Shown piece by piece: positions 39,655-52,798 of a DNA stretch of 64,000 bases. Under the pieces are notes generated by a model, which did not search any database, was not told the origin of the DNA, and saw only the letters and a program-made list of their open reading frames with translations. This DNA is from Erpobdella octoculata (taxonomy: Eukaryota > Annelida > Clitellata > Hirudinida > Erpobdellidae), in NCBI GenBank assembly GCA_963978895.1, contig OZ022242.1, positions 28,057,924 to 28,121,923 on the forward strand. The letters are read 5' to 3'. A program made the position numbers and the translations under genes. Position 1 is the first letter of the stretch; each line of letters begins with the position of its first letter.

Positions 39655-40500
39655 TTATTAAGATAAACCTGTTAACTAGTGTTAACCGTTATACAAGTTC
39701 ATAGTTAGATAAGGCAGCGGATTTCGCCCCCTCCCTTGAAAAATTCTAAGACATGTACTTTTTTTAACTGTGTAAACCTTTAAATTTTTAGCTAGATAAA
39801 GCAGCGTATATCGCCCTGCCCTCTCTGAAAAATTCTAAGCTATGTACTTTTTGAACTTTATAATCCTATACAGGTACATAGCAGGATAAAATGATGGCGT
39901 ATTTCGCCCCCCCCCCAAAATTCAAAGATATGCATCTACTTTTTCGAACTTTATAAACCTGTTAACCGTTATACAAGTTCATAGCCGGATAAGGCAGCGG
40001 ATTTCTCCCCCCCCCTGAAAAATCCTAAGACATGTACCTTTTTGAACTGTATAAACCTGTTAATTTTTAGATAGATAAGGCAGCGTATATCGCCCTCCCC
40101 CTCTCTTAAAAATTCTAAGCTATGTACTTTTTGAACTGTATAAGCCTGTAAACCGTTATACAGGCACATAACTGGATAAAACAGCGTATTTCACCTTCCC
40201 CAATTCTAAGATATGTACCTACTTTTTCGAACTTTATAAACCTGCTAACCGTTATACAAGTTCATAGCTGGATAAAGCGGCACATTTTGCCCCTCCCCTC
40301 CCTGAAAATTTCCTAAGACGTACTTTTCGAACTTTATAAACCTGTTAACCTTTAGCTAGATAAGACAGCGTATTTTGCCTTCCCCCTCTCTAAACAATTC
40401 TAAGCTATGTACTTTTTTGAACTTTATAAGCCGACAAACCGTTATACAGCTGGCTAAAGCAGCGTATTTCGCTCCCTCAAAAAAAATCCATGATATGTAT
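39655..40500. repeat. Tandem array, unit about 90-105 bp
   Basis: About nine degenerate units, each with AAACCTGTTAACCGTTATAC, CATAGCTGGATAAAGCAGCG, a CGCCCCCTCCC patch and TTCTAAGATATGTACTTTTT. One further unit lies at about 37925-38097, on the other side of the family D/family C block, so those repeats inserted into the array. Confidence 0.8.
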
Positions 40501-42116
40501 TTTTTATATGCTTTTATTAACTTTCACCTGTCCGGATGTCAATGGGATGTCCGAGGACATTTAGAAGCTCGGAAGATCATTATAAATATAACCTACTTCA
40601 AAAAAATTTATAGTATATATTAAAAAAATAAAATTAAAAAAAACAATTATTAAAAAATAAATTAAAGAAGCACATAATTTTTATCGTCATAGTAACTACA
40701 ATCATCTTTTGTTTACTATTTCACGGGATAATATTTATACAATACTATGTCGCTATGAAATTTTCAGCTATCTTAAAAAAGTGTTTTTAATGTTTTAAAT
40801 TACCTTCACTTGTGAATTAATGAATGATAATCAGCTGATTAAACGTAAAAATATCAACACCATAAAAAGAGAGATTAAAGAAAATATTCTTTAAAAATCC
40901 TTCAACAGCACTTTAATTTCATAGATTATAGACTTCAGGAAGGTCACAAAATTGGGAATGCTGGGTATCGATCACCACACCAGCAATATAGTGTATTTTG
41001 TATCCAATGCGGTTAAACTTATTAACGCATCACTGCAAACATCTCAGCAAAACCTTGGGGTGCAACTTGTTCTCAAGGCCTACCTATTTTTCTGAAAAAA
41101 ACTAAAATTTGTAAAGCCTTTCTTTAATTTTTCCTAAAAAAAAAACTGACGACCGGGGATTAGTCGAAGATGCTTTTTCAAAAAATTTTCAAAGCCATTT
41201 TTCATTTTTTCTCTAAAAAAGCTGATAGCTGATGACCGGGGGGGGCTATCCGGAGGTAGTTTTTCCATACATTTTTAATAAACCACTCACCACTTCAGGG
41301 GGCCCACAAAACCACCTTGGTTTTACATATAATGTAATGTTTTATCAACTCCCGATATAATTTTAGTGTTTTTTAGCCATTTTCATTTCGCCCCCTTTAG
41401 TGATAGCTCGCCCTCAGAGCATGACGTCTAGTTGCGGGGCTGAGACATAGATAAAGAAAACGCATTTGCCAGGTTTTTCCTCTGTCTATGCGCAAGAAGA
41501 TATAAATGTTTGTTGACGTTGATACGTTTCATCCGAGGGTGCAAACTGGTGGGATGACAGAACTCAAGATTGATAGGTCCACGTTGGACAAAAAATTTAA
41601 AAGTTTGGACTTAGGACAATTTTCTGGGCCTGATGGAATACTGAGTAAGTCAAAATTGATTTTGACTGATTACTTGACTGGGATTTTCAACCTGTCACTG
41701 AGCTCGGTGGTGGACCGGGGTGGTTTCTGCTGACTGGAGTAGTAGTATTGTAATTCCATTATATAAAAAAGGATGTAAGACCAAGGTTGAGAATTACAGG
41801 TCAACAGCTTAAACTTCAATATGTTGCAATATGCTGGAGTCAATGATTGAAGATCACATTTTGAGTTATTTTACGCTTCACAATATTTTCTCTGATCGAC
41901 AGTTCATGTTTCTTCCTTCACGTTCTACGGTTATGCAGTCTGGTATGGAAATACATACAATCCATACAGGTTTAGAAGAAGCATTCGACAGAATTCCACA
42001 TAAAAGGCTTCTCTTCAAGTTGACAAAGTATGGAGTTCATCTTCGTTTGGCTGAATGGATTGGAAATTACTTGACTAACAGAACATTCAGAGTCAGCGTG
42101 GGGGAGATCTTTCAGT

Positions 42117-43494
42117 TAGTGGCGGCTCTAGGCATGGGCAAGGGTGGGCATTGCCCGCCCTAAAAATGGTCTTGCCCAAAGTTTGCCCATCCTCACAAAA
42201 AAAAAATTAAACTATAATTTTACAACAGTTAATTAAACATTAATGTAAATTTTACCGTCTTTTAAAACACTGTGTCGTAGTTTTTGTTTTAAACGTAAAA
42301 GCAGTAAAAAAATGTCACATTAATTGTGGAAAAAAAAATGAACAAATCTTTTTGATATCAGTATACAGCCTGTAAATGGCCCATTTCAACCAAGATTAAC
42401 GAAGTTTCCGCAAACCATGTTTGGTAAACATTACAGAGGTTTTAATAAAGAATTCTATGCTATGTTTTTTTGGTTGGAATACAGCATATCTAGAAATTCT
42501 GCTTATTGTTTTTTGCAGCCGATATTTTTATGATAGTTCCACATTGTAAAATCTATTGTAATTCTGTTAATCGCAATACTTTTACACCTGCAGTGAAGTA
42601 ATGTCTGTTCTCGTTCACCAATTTTGCATATGCACTACTTTATCATCATTAAAACCAATGTATCCTTGTGCCTTTTAAAGTCTTCCCATGCAACTAAAAA
42701 AATCATATGTTGTTCTGATCTCTGGTGTTTATTGAAAACACCTGAAAAACCCCTAGCATGTTTCCAGTCTCTAAATCTTTTCTCTGTGAATAAAAACCTA
42801 CCTTTGAAACAGTATGTCCGACACTAGTCTAGCCAACATGTAAATGTAAATGTATTGAGCATTTAGGCGCTACTTCGTGTTGATAATACCACAGCAGCGC
42901 CGGGAACGACTCGTGCATATGGGATCCCACAGTGTTACCTGCCACCCGTAAGTGTCTCCGAAATCGGAATGTGCCGAACCCCGACGTAAGTACAATAGCA
43001 ATGAACCGGGAACGTGCTGAAAATATTGAACTTGATGATGTTATTGATAAATTTTGTAGTTCACACGACAATCGTCGTATCGTTGTATGCTAATTTAACT
43101 CATGTTTTGCTGTCTAAGTTAAGTGCTTTGTGTTTGTTTTGAACTTCTTTTTAGAAATATATTTGTATTCCAAAAACTTGCATTCTTTGGTTATTGTCTA
43201 ACTACGGGGCTATTTTATAATGTGTGATGCTACACTTAACCGTTCTTTAAGAATGCCTTGGCATAAATTGTGTGATATCATTCCACAAAATTTAGTTACC
43301 TACCACCAAATAAAATCACAAGTTTAGTTACGAAATTTAGTAACAATAAATTCACTATCGAATGCATTGTCATTGTGATTAACCTTAACAAGTTAAATGC
43401 ATACGTTAGGTTTGCCATTTCAATGCTTGCCCAACCTGACTTTTGTTTGCCCAAATGTTGCCCACCCTCTTCTGAAATCCTAAGGCCGCCACTG
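42117..43494. mobile_element. hAT-type MITE, 1378 bp, perfect 8-bp duplication
   Basis: CTTTCAGT is duplicated exactly at 42109-42116 and 43495-43502. Ends: TAGTGGCGGCTCTAGG on the left and, inward from the right, CAGTGGCGGCCTTAGG. Subterminal TTGCCC / GGGCAA repeats occur at both ends (42140-42190 and 43425-43465). No transposase. Contains a SINE fragment at 42840-43045. Interrupts LINE I inside its RT. Confidence 0.9.
42840..43045 (-). repeat. SINE fragment (3' part)
   Basis: AATGTAAATGTATTGAGC tail side followed by GCGCCGGGAACGACTCGTGC, TGCCACCCGTAAGTGTCTCC and GAAATCGGAATGTGC, closely similar to the SINE at 33630-33955 but without its tRNA-like head. Confidence 0.65.
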
Positions 43495-43716
43495 CTTTCA
43501 GTGTTGTTTCCGGTAATGAGTGGAGTGCCACGGAGTCCATTGTTATTTGTGATCTTCATAAACAATATTTGTGATGTGTGTTACCTCTTTGCGGACGACA
43601 CCAAGCTGTTTAGGAGTATCGCGGACATCGGCGATACCCGGGGGTTGCAGTTTGATATTTATATTAATTTATAACATACAGCAATGGTTCAAGAGATGGC
43701 GATTGACGGTATATGA

Positions 43717-45130
43717 AATTCAATGATTAAAGATGATTTAATAATACATTTTGATAGAAATAAGCTTCTAGATTATAGGTAATACGGCTTCACAAGAGGA
43801 AAGTCAACTACAATTCATCAGTTGTTAAAATTGATGGATATGTGGAGCGCGCAGTGCAATAGATAAAGGGGAAAAATAGACGTGGTAGGTATATACGGAT
43901 TTTGAAAAAGCGTTTGATCGTGTATCTCATGCAAAGTTAATTGATAAACTAGATAATTATGGCGTATAAATAGAGGCTTAATTTATTGGATTAAAAATTA
44001 TTTAACAAATAGAACAAGTAGTGTTAGGGTTAATAATCGTACATCTAACAGATTTCAAGTTACAGTGAGGTACCTCAAGGTAGTGTTTTAGGGCCATTAC
44101 TTTACATAATATGTTAAACGATATATTTGAAATAGTTAAGAATGAGGAGCTGTTTATGTATGCTGATGACGCTAAAATATTTAAAACTATAAAAACCAGT
44201 GATGATCGAATGATATTGCAGAGTTGTTTGAAAGCATTAGGAGATTGGAGTAAAAAATGGGAAATTAAGTTAAATGCTGGTAAATGTGTTGCGGTAAGAT
44301 ATGGACGCCAAATAGAAGATCGTTTCTATATAATACAGAAAGAGTGGAACTTAATTTTTTTGATAAAATAAAAGATTTAGGAGTTACATTTCAGAGTTCA
44401 CTAAAGTAACATTTGTAGATCAACATTTATGAAGTAATTAAAAAAGTTTTTCACTGTTAAGTTTAATTTCACGAAATTTTAAAGATTTGACAAAAGATTC
44501 TTTTATATGGATTTATAAAGCTTTGTTTAGATCCAGATTGGAGTATGCAGCCAGTGTGTGGTCACCATGGAAGAAAAAAGACATAGAAGCTATTGAAAGA
44601 GTCCAGAAGAGAGCAACCAAAATGGTCAAGGCATGCAAGGGATTGAAATATGAAGACAGGTTGAAAATTTTGAAGCTTTCTTGTTTAAAGTACAGAAAAC
44701 TGCGAGGGGACCTGATCATGCTCTACAATTTTATTCAACACAAAGAAGGACGTTTGTGTTTTCCTAATATAAAGATATCAGAAGAAAGAAGAACAAGAGG
44801 TCATAAATTCAAACTGGAAACACAAAGATTCAACGGCAACTGCAAAAATATTTCTTCCTGACCAGATCTACTGCAATTTGGAACAACCTCCCTTCGAAAA
44901 TAATAGATGTAATGTCAAGGACGTAAATGAATTTAAAAGACTAATTGATTGTCATTTCGAACTAAGGAATATAACGTATAACTATAAAAAGGATTTCTAT
45001 TAATTTTTAATACTATATACATACATTTATTTATATAAACATATATATGGACAAGATTTTATATAATTTTAGATATGGGCATAGAGACTTATAGTTTGCG
45101 CCCATCATTTCCGTTATGTTATGTTATGTA
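43717..45130 (+). pseudogene. LINE II: CR1-group LINE, 5' truncated, inserted in LINE I
   Basis: From the left: KDDLIIHFDRNKLLDYR, YTDFEKAFDRVSHAKLIDKL, catalytic FMYADDAKIF (about 44150-44180), KKWEIKLNAGKCVAVRYGR, SRLEYAASVWSPWKKKDIEA and YEDRLKILKLSCLKYRKLRG. Several frameshifts are present. The 3' end carries GCGCCCATCATTTCCGTTATG with a short (TTATG)n tail at 45113-45130. Sequence on both sides belongs to LINE I. Confidence 0.75.
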
Positions 45131-45539
45131 AATCCAGATAAATATTGTTTCATAAGACTTGGAAGAGAACAGTATGCAGTGGATTATCAGATGCACAATT
45201 AATCGGGTTCAGCTGTGAGGGTTACTGAGGTCAGTTCAGTTAAAGATTTGGGAATTGTGATGGATTCGAGATTGAAGTTCAGGGACCATATATTTTTCAA
45301 AATTAAGAAATTCGTTTCAAATTAATAAGCGGAGACATTGTCGTAACTGGAACAGTTACATCGTCCACGCTGATTTTCTGCCACCGAGACGCAACCAGCC
45401 ACTTTAACTTTACCAGCTTCTACTTTTAAGCAATAAATGAACAAAACGCCATCAATTGTGGTAAAGGTCAAGTTTACTTGCAGAGTTGTTTCGTTCTCCG
45501 GCTACTCTGCCAAAACTTCTAAAAGATCACTATCAGAAC

Positions 45540-46462
45540 AAATTTTCGGTAATCCTGCAGTATAGCGTCCTGAACCGATTTCGATGAAAAAACGGTTTAA
45601 AAAAACTGTTTAATAGAATAACCATAGAACATTATCAAAACATATTACGAACAAGTATTTTACAGAAAAACTTACTAAAAACCGACTTTAAGCAAAAATA
45701 TCCAAAGGCAATGTTGACACGCGGAATAATACAATTCAAGGAATGAAAAGCAAGGAAGAGTTAATATTCAAATAAAATAACATAATAAAATAATGAATAC
45801 ATTTTAAAAAGTTACAAATAAATTTTTAATTATTTAAATTTTAAAAAATCAGAGCGCTGAGTGGAAATTTATCTATGACTAGCGGGAGATCCAGCGTTGC
45901 CCGGGGTTTTCCCATCATTTTTCTCTCGCTCCCGTTTCCTTCCCCGCTAGTCGCCAAGTACTTTTACTTTGATATTATTTTAATTTTATTTGGTGTTCTG
46001 TTGCTAATTTATTGTTTTCAATGTTTTTTTAATTTTTCTTAAGGCAATTTGACATAAAGCGCCGCATTTAAAGAAACGGTTTTAGACATGGAGCGGGTTA
46101 CGCAACTCGTACTTCTAAAGCAAACTAATATTTTTCAATTTTTTACTTCCAAAATTTGTTAATTTGTTTTTCATAAATTGTCTATTTTTATTTTAAATGT
46201 GTTTAATTTTTATTACCTTTATTCCTACTGTTCACTTCTATCGCTATTGACAAATAGATCTTCATCGGGAACTACGTTAACTTCGGGAGTAATTTATAAA
46301 TGTTCTAAAGTGCTATAATTTTTGTTTTTTTTTTCAGTTATTTATGTTGTAATTAGTCTTTATTTCCCTTATTTATGTTTTAAATATCATTTACGTTAAA
46401 AAACCGGCCATTTTTCATCGAAATCGGTTCAGGACGCTATACTGCAGGATTACCCAAATTTT
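45540..46462. repeat. Element with about 60-bp inverted repeats
   Basis: 45540-45598 and 46401-46462 are reverse complements (shared core GGTAATCCTGCAGTATAGCG and GAACCGATTTCGATGAAAAA). The interior is AT-rich and non-coding and contains a short family D fragment at 45877-45950 (GCGTTGCCCGGGGTTTTCCC). No clear target duplication. Probably a MITE. Confidence 0.75.
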
Positions 46463-47367
46463 CTCCATCACAATACATCTTTTTACTTCGTACTCTTGGC
46501 GACTTTAGACTGTGACTCTCGACGACACTCTCCGCGTTGATTTGTATTCTGGAGCACGGGGGAAATACTAGGACTGACGCAGCCAAAAGACAGTTTTACG
46601 AGTTCCTAAATATCTGCCAATAGTTAAAAACTGCCTGGCCAAAACGGTATTTTTCAGGTTTCCGTAAGGTTTTAATTTTTTAATCAACACATCGGAAATG
46701 CCATATGGAAGGTTTTTGAATGCAAAAGTGGCAAAGATTCAAAAGACTCAACAACTCAAAGAATTTAAAGAAAAAAAACTAAAATGCAAATGCTCTTATG
46801 GGTATGTATAGAAAAAACATTTTCATTTCATTCTCTGACCATTCCATCAACCAGCTCAAGGCATGGTTTAGGAAGGCAGACAATTTCCCAAAATAAGCTG
46901 CTCAAAGTTACTCTTGGAGCCATGAACAATCATTGAAAACTGGGCTACCACAACTAGCAAGAAATTCTCCTACTGAGATTTTACTCTGAAAATTCAGTGA
47001 GAATAGAAAACTCTAAAATATTAAAGCTGCATAAATCAAATTAAACAAACCAACACTTTTTATTTAAACAAGCATAAAAATAAATGCAGCTGCCCTCTTG
47101 TACAGTCATGTATAAAACATTCCTCAACTCTATTAAAATAAGCACTTCTGTTTCAAAATTTGCAGCAGCATAACACGTGTTACTGTTAGACGCTTCCTTT
47201 CCTTTAGCTATTTGTTTATTTCACTTGAACACAAGGTCAACAATACAATTTTTCTATTCTTTAATAATTGACAAAGACAATGTAACACATTCTAAAACAT
47301 ACACTAACATCTCATCTGAAAAAAAAAATTGGTCACTTAAAACCTTAATGGGCTAGAGTGAACTGGT
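46463..47367 (-). other. Downstream region of the PDH E1 alpha gene
   Basis: Non-coding, AT-rich. It holds the 3' UTR of the minus-strand gene. No repeat family was recognised with confidence. Confidence 0.4.
47215..47220 (-). terminator. Candidate poly(A) signal of PDH E1 alpha
   Basis: AATAAA on the minus strand about 150 bases after the stop codon; ATTAAA lies nearer the stop, around 47255. Either could be used. Confidence 0.35.
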
Positions 47368-47535
47368 CTATTTTGAAGCTTTGACCACAATGCTAGGATC
47401 ACACCCCCTAATAGTGAAACCATCAGGAACCTGACTATAAACATGAGTATACAACTCTTCTAAAGATGGTTCGGGGTCCCCTTTAGCTCGCCTCACAGCA
47501 TCATCGACTTCAAGTTTTATTCTATCGTCGATAAC
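47368..47535 (-). CDS. PDHA1: PDH E1 alpha exon 9 (C-terminus)
   Basis: 55 codons and stop: [34 protein letters not shown], then VVKASK. Matches the family C-terminus (DPEPxLEEL...). Acceptor TTTTCAG; stop TAG at 47370-47368. Confidence 0.97.
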   Translation of the reverse strand, partial: VIDDRIKLEVDDAVRRAKGDPEPSLEELYTHVYSQVPDGFTIRGCDPSIVVKASK

Positions 47536-50500
47536 CTGAAAATGATTAATGACAACTATATGACATATCTTTACCAAACTTTAAATATTTGCAACAATTG
47601 ATCAAATCAGTTAATATCCATTAATCCTTTAAATTCCTTTTTATGACACGCCTAGGAAGAATGTGGCACTCTTTTCTAATACATCCCAGACCACAAAAGC
47701 AATGTGCACATTAAAGTCAAATAAGAAAAAATAATTTATACCAACAATTTTAAATGAAGCATCAAAAATTAATTAAATAAAAGATTCTCATATTTAATAT
47801 AAAAAATACTCAGAAAAATAAATTCCAAAGAATTAGCTGAGAAAAGTATTTAAGACTAGCGGGGTACCCGGCGTTGACCGGGGTTTTTCTCTCTCGTTCC
47901 CGCTTCCTTCCCCGCTTGACTCTCAAGGTTGTGAAAATTTTGGATGAATGGTGTAGCAATGCATAAAGGACACACATACAGACATAATCTCATTTATATA
48001 TATATATATTCAAAAACCCCCAGAAATATAGAAATATCAACCTTAAACTCTTCAGGAGTCATCAGACCAGCAGAAACAATTCTTTCTTTATAACCTGTAA
48101 TAGGATCTCGTTTTTGTCTCACTTCCTGGATTTGTTCTCTTGTACGATAACTGCAATATTTTTAAACTTTAATTTACCGAGGAAGAATTAAAAAAACATA
48201 AAAAAATAAAATGATATAGTTAGTGCTTAAGAGAACAAGTAAATTGTGATGCAACAATAAAGAAAAAGCTTCAACAAATACTAATTCAGTATACAACTAA
48301 CACAAAGAATTTGGTATAGATTTACTATGTCATTCCCATGTGTGGCTCAGAAGTTTCAGAAAACCACATGACAAATAAGTTATTTTAGTGTTACAAATAC
48401 TACGTTTTCTCGATGTGCTGACAGAAGCTATGGATTTAGGAAAAGGGGTTGATGTTGTCTATACAGATCTGGAAAAAGCTTTTGACAAACTATCTCATAC
48501 TAGACTTCTGTACAAACTACAGAAATATGGTGTGAACGATAAAACAGTAAATTGGGTGAAAACTTATCCGGTGGATATAACTTTAAGAGTCAGAATAGGC
48601 GAGAGACTATCAGAACCGTTGCCAGTGACAAGTGGTGTGCCTCAGGGAAGTGTAATGGGACCTTTGCTTTTTTTAGTGTATGTTAATGACCTACAGGAAG
48701 TTTGCCAAAATACACGGCTGTTCACTGATGATGCCAAAATTTATCAATGATAATTGTGACAATAATGAATTACAAAAGGATATAGACAAGGTCAGGTCTC
48801 AGCTGGAGTATGCAGTACAGATGCGGAATCCCTATAGGCGAAATTTGGTTGAAACATTGAAAAAAGTAGAGAAGAGCCGCAAGACAGATGCACTCATGCA
48901 AGAGGTTAACATATGAGGAAAGACTAAGACTCTTGAACCTTCCTTCTTTGAGATACAGAAGAGAACAAGCAGATATCATACTGCCTTATAGAATGGTGTG
49001 TGGTCAGTTGCAGGAGGATCTCTGTTCGAGGTTGACAGCCTGTTCATATCATAGAACGAGGGGTCATGGTTTGAAATTGTCAAAATTTCTTTATTTCGGT
49101 TTTAATAATAAGAATATACCTGGTTCCTGGGTCACTCATACTGTGACCATGGTAACGGTAGGTAGCAGCTTCCATCACCAACGGTCCTTTACCAGCACGA
49201 ATATATTCTGCTGCATACCTTGTGGCCTCTCTTATGGCTATGACATCCATTCCATCAACCTGAAAACAAATTTTAGGCAAATATCTCAGCAAAGTTGTCA
49301 CCTGAATTAGGAGGTTTGAACCATCTGTCCATATGGGTCAAAAAGTACTTAATATGTGATAATATATAGATTGATCTCAATTTTATACGACAATTTAAAT
49401 CTAATAAAATTAATGGAATATAACCGAGCATGATTGTCTACAAATGCACACATAGCATAGCCCTGTACGAGCCATTATTTTTAGGCCAGGTCCGTCAAAC
49501 TTTTTTGCTTGTTATTTACATTGACTTCAACCTAGGCCCAGTCCGTTTTGATAACTTTGATATGCCAGCCCGATCCACTCAGCACTCTAAATATAATACT
49601 GCACTACCTTATCTAGCTGAGTCATAGACACCAGTTACAGACAGTACAAGCATATACCAGGTTTTTGACAAATCATAGCTTTTATTCTATGAGTAATGTG
49701 AATAAATATAATGTCATAACAAATATTAAGCATCTGCATCCTGTAATCGTTATCTCGATATCAACCGGGATTTCAAAACAATACGGGAGATCCCGTATCG
49801 TTATTAAAACGATACAGCATGCGAGAAAGTCTCGTATCAAAATAAAATAACGAGACTTAAATTTTGTTCTCGTATCAAAGTCTCGAAACAAATTCCGATA
49901 CTTACAAAAACATTTTTTAATATATAACGAAAGTCATACATATTTAACGATTGTCACAACTGTGAATATTTGCAATTGATTCATCAAAATTGATTAATCT
50001 ACCTATTGACAGAAGTTTATAACTATTATCATCACCACTTTAAATTCGGTTTTCCTAACAGCCTTTAGCTCCTGGATATTTACTATTTTTAGTCTGGGAA
50101 CCGACATCAACGGCTGGCAAGGCAATAGTACTCGCTGACATCGATGGCTATTATTAATGAGTAATGAGTGTAATGACTAATGTTTGAGTGCTTATGCTTG
50201 CCCTTATCATTCTATGTTTGGTTTAGCCTGTTTGATAAACTTATTTTGTCAAATTTGTTATATAGAATTGGAATGATTATTTTAGTGTTTCGATATCCAT
50301 AATTGACCGTAATAGTAGCTCATCTAAGATATATCTTTATAATCTTGATTATACTCTTGGCTGCATGTATGTGTGTGTGACCTGCAGTGTAAACGTCGTC
50401 TTGTTTTCATAAAGTCTTGGCAGCTGAAATTCGGAACTTTCTCAGTCTCACGCTTCTTGCTTGCCACCTGGATCCGCCATCGCCTATAGTGGACAGTGAA

Positions 50501-52764
50501 TTTTTTATAATACCGTCAAATAGTTAAAATTTTTTTGAAATAAAAAATTTACTGGATTTATCTCATAATGTCTCATCTCGTTTTATTTGAGACAAAATTT
50601 CCACAGTTGACATTTCAGCCGAGATCTCGATATCGTATCGTATCGGTTTTGTCTCGTTATTGTTCGAGGTGTCTCATATCGTATCCTTTTATTCGAGACA
50701 AAATTCAGAAGTCGTATCGTATCGTTTCAAAAAAAATAACGGGACGCAGATGCTTAACAAATATTAAAACTATTCATATAAGTTTTTCTAATTTTATTTA
50801 ACCTTTTTGATAAATTTGAACATATTAAATTGTTCATACCCATATGCCAGGAATGTAGTCTCCTCTGCTATAATAAGTAGTGCTAGCTGAGGCTCTGTCT
50901 GCACTAGTACCCATTCCATATCCATTATTTTCGCAAACAAAAAGAACTGGTAAGTCCCAAAGTTTAGCCATGTTGAAAGCTTCAAAGACTTGTCCTTGAT
51001 TGGCTGCCCCGTCACCATACAGAGTGACACACAGATCATCCTTTCCTTGATATTGAAGAGCCAAGGCTATCCCGGCTCCCAGGGGCACCTAAAACATGCA
51101 AAACAAATAATCTATATAAATAAAAATAAATCGCTATATGTGTTGCTAAACGCTAAACTCGAGAACGGCTGAACAAAATGCTATTAAACTTTGAAACAGC
51201 ACGGTACTCATTAAGGAGAAGGTTTTTATCTATTTTTTTTAAATCAGCTCATTATTCAATTTTTTATGAGCAAAAAACCTCCTAGGCCAAAAGTCTTTAT
51301 GTACAAAACATCAAAGGTTATTGCATAACCAAATTCATATTTAGTTTACGTAACAAAATTTAAATAAGGTTTCAAACAACTTTTACCAAATCTATTTTAA
51401 GTTTTATGAGCAAAAAAAGTTAGGAGGAATAAGAAAAAAGGGAGCGATAAAGCAAGCTGGAAACGACCAGGAGCGGGAAAGCGAACAGGAAAGGGAGTGA
51501 AAGCAGGAGAGCGAGTGGGATGGAAACAGTAGAGAGAGAGAAAAAAGTGATAGAAAAACCTTTAAAAACCCCAGACAATGCTGAGTAACCCTGCTAGTGT
51601 ATCATAAAATACAAAAATAAGAAAAATTCAAGATCTAATAACTTGTGCTCCAACGATGCCATTTCCGCCATAGAATCCCGGACCATACATGTGCATGGAA
51701 CCACCTTTTCCTTCAGCACATCCAGTTTTTTTGCCTAAAAGTAAATATTTAGATAGGTTGTTGTAATAATTTTAGTTAGTTGTATACACTTTTTCGCACA
51801 GAATTTCAGCCAAGTTGTTTTCTACAAGACAAACTGAACCATAGACTTTCATCTGGTCATTCAACTGATCATTTATGAATCTTTAAAAATAACCTGTAAG
51901 CTCTGTCAGTATTTCTGCTACAGTCCTTCCCCTGATATAAGCCCAACCATGAGCTCTATAGGCTGTTATAACGGCATCTGTATCTTTTAAAGCTGCAGAC
52001 ATACCTACACAACAGGCCTCCTGCATAACAAGAACAAGTACAATTGATAAATTTAAATTAGTCATTTTTATTGAGCCTTATATATAGATTTAAATATGTC
52101 ACTAATTAACGATGAAAAATATCAATAATCTCTATTATTAATATTATTTAATATTAGTAGTGTTTATTATTACTGACCAGTTTCATTTATTCAAGTTAAA
52201 TCTTAACAAGTTCCATTAGCTATTTCATTGGACATTGTAAATAATTATAAAAAAAATTCTATTAATTCATGTTATTTTTTAATATTTCATCTTTTCATTA
52301 TTTCAGTTTTGCAACTGCAGCGCCACCTTATAGCACTAAGAGAATTTCTAATACATACGAACTTAAGGAAATAATGTATAATGAAATTTCTATGGTTGTG
52401 AAGAGAAAAACCACAGCAAAGTCTCTGTCATAAAATCACTATTTTACATGTTTTATTAACTTTCGCTTGTCCAAATGTCTGCGGACAAAGCAATATATAT
52501 AGATATATATATATCTTTGAGACATGCTCTAAGAAATACAACTCGCCATTAAGCAGAAACAACTTTTCGAGCCAAATTCTCGACTTTCTGTATAAAACTC
52601 GCTGTTCGAGACTACAATTAGTCAAAAACAATTTTTGTTAAACTTTTATTGTCAGACCGACGGACCGTTTCAGCTATGTCAGCCATCATTTTCTAGCTTA
52701 AGCACGAATCTTATCGTTAAGCAATCAGCACTGCTCAGCATTCCGATATGTATATATTTTTTTT

Positions 52765-52798
<34 letters not shown>

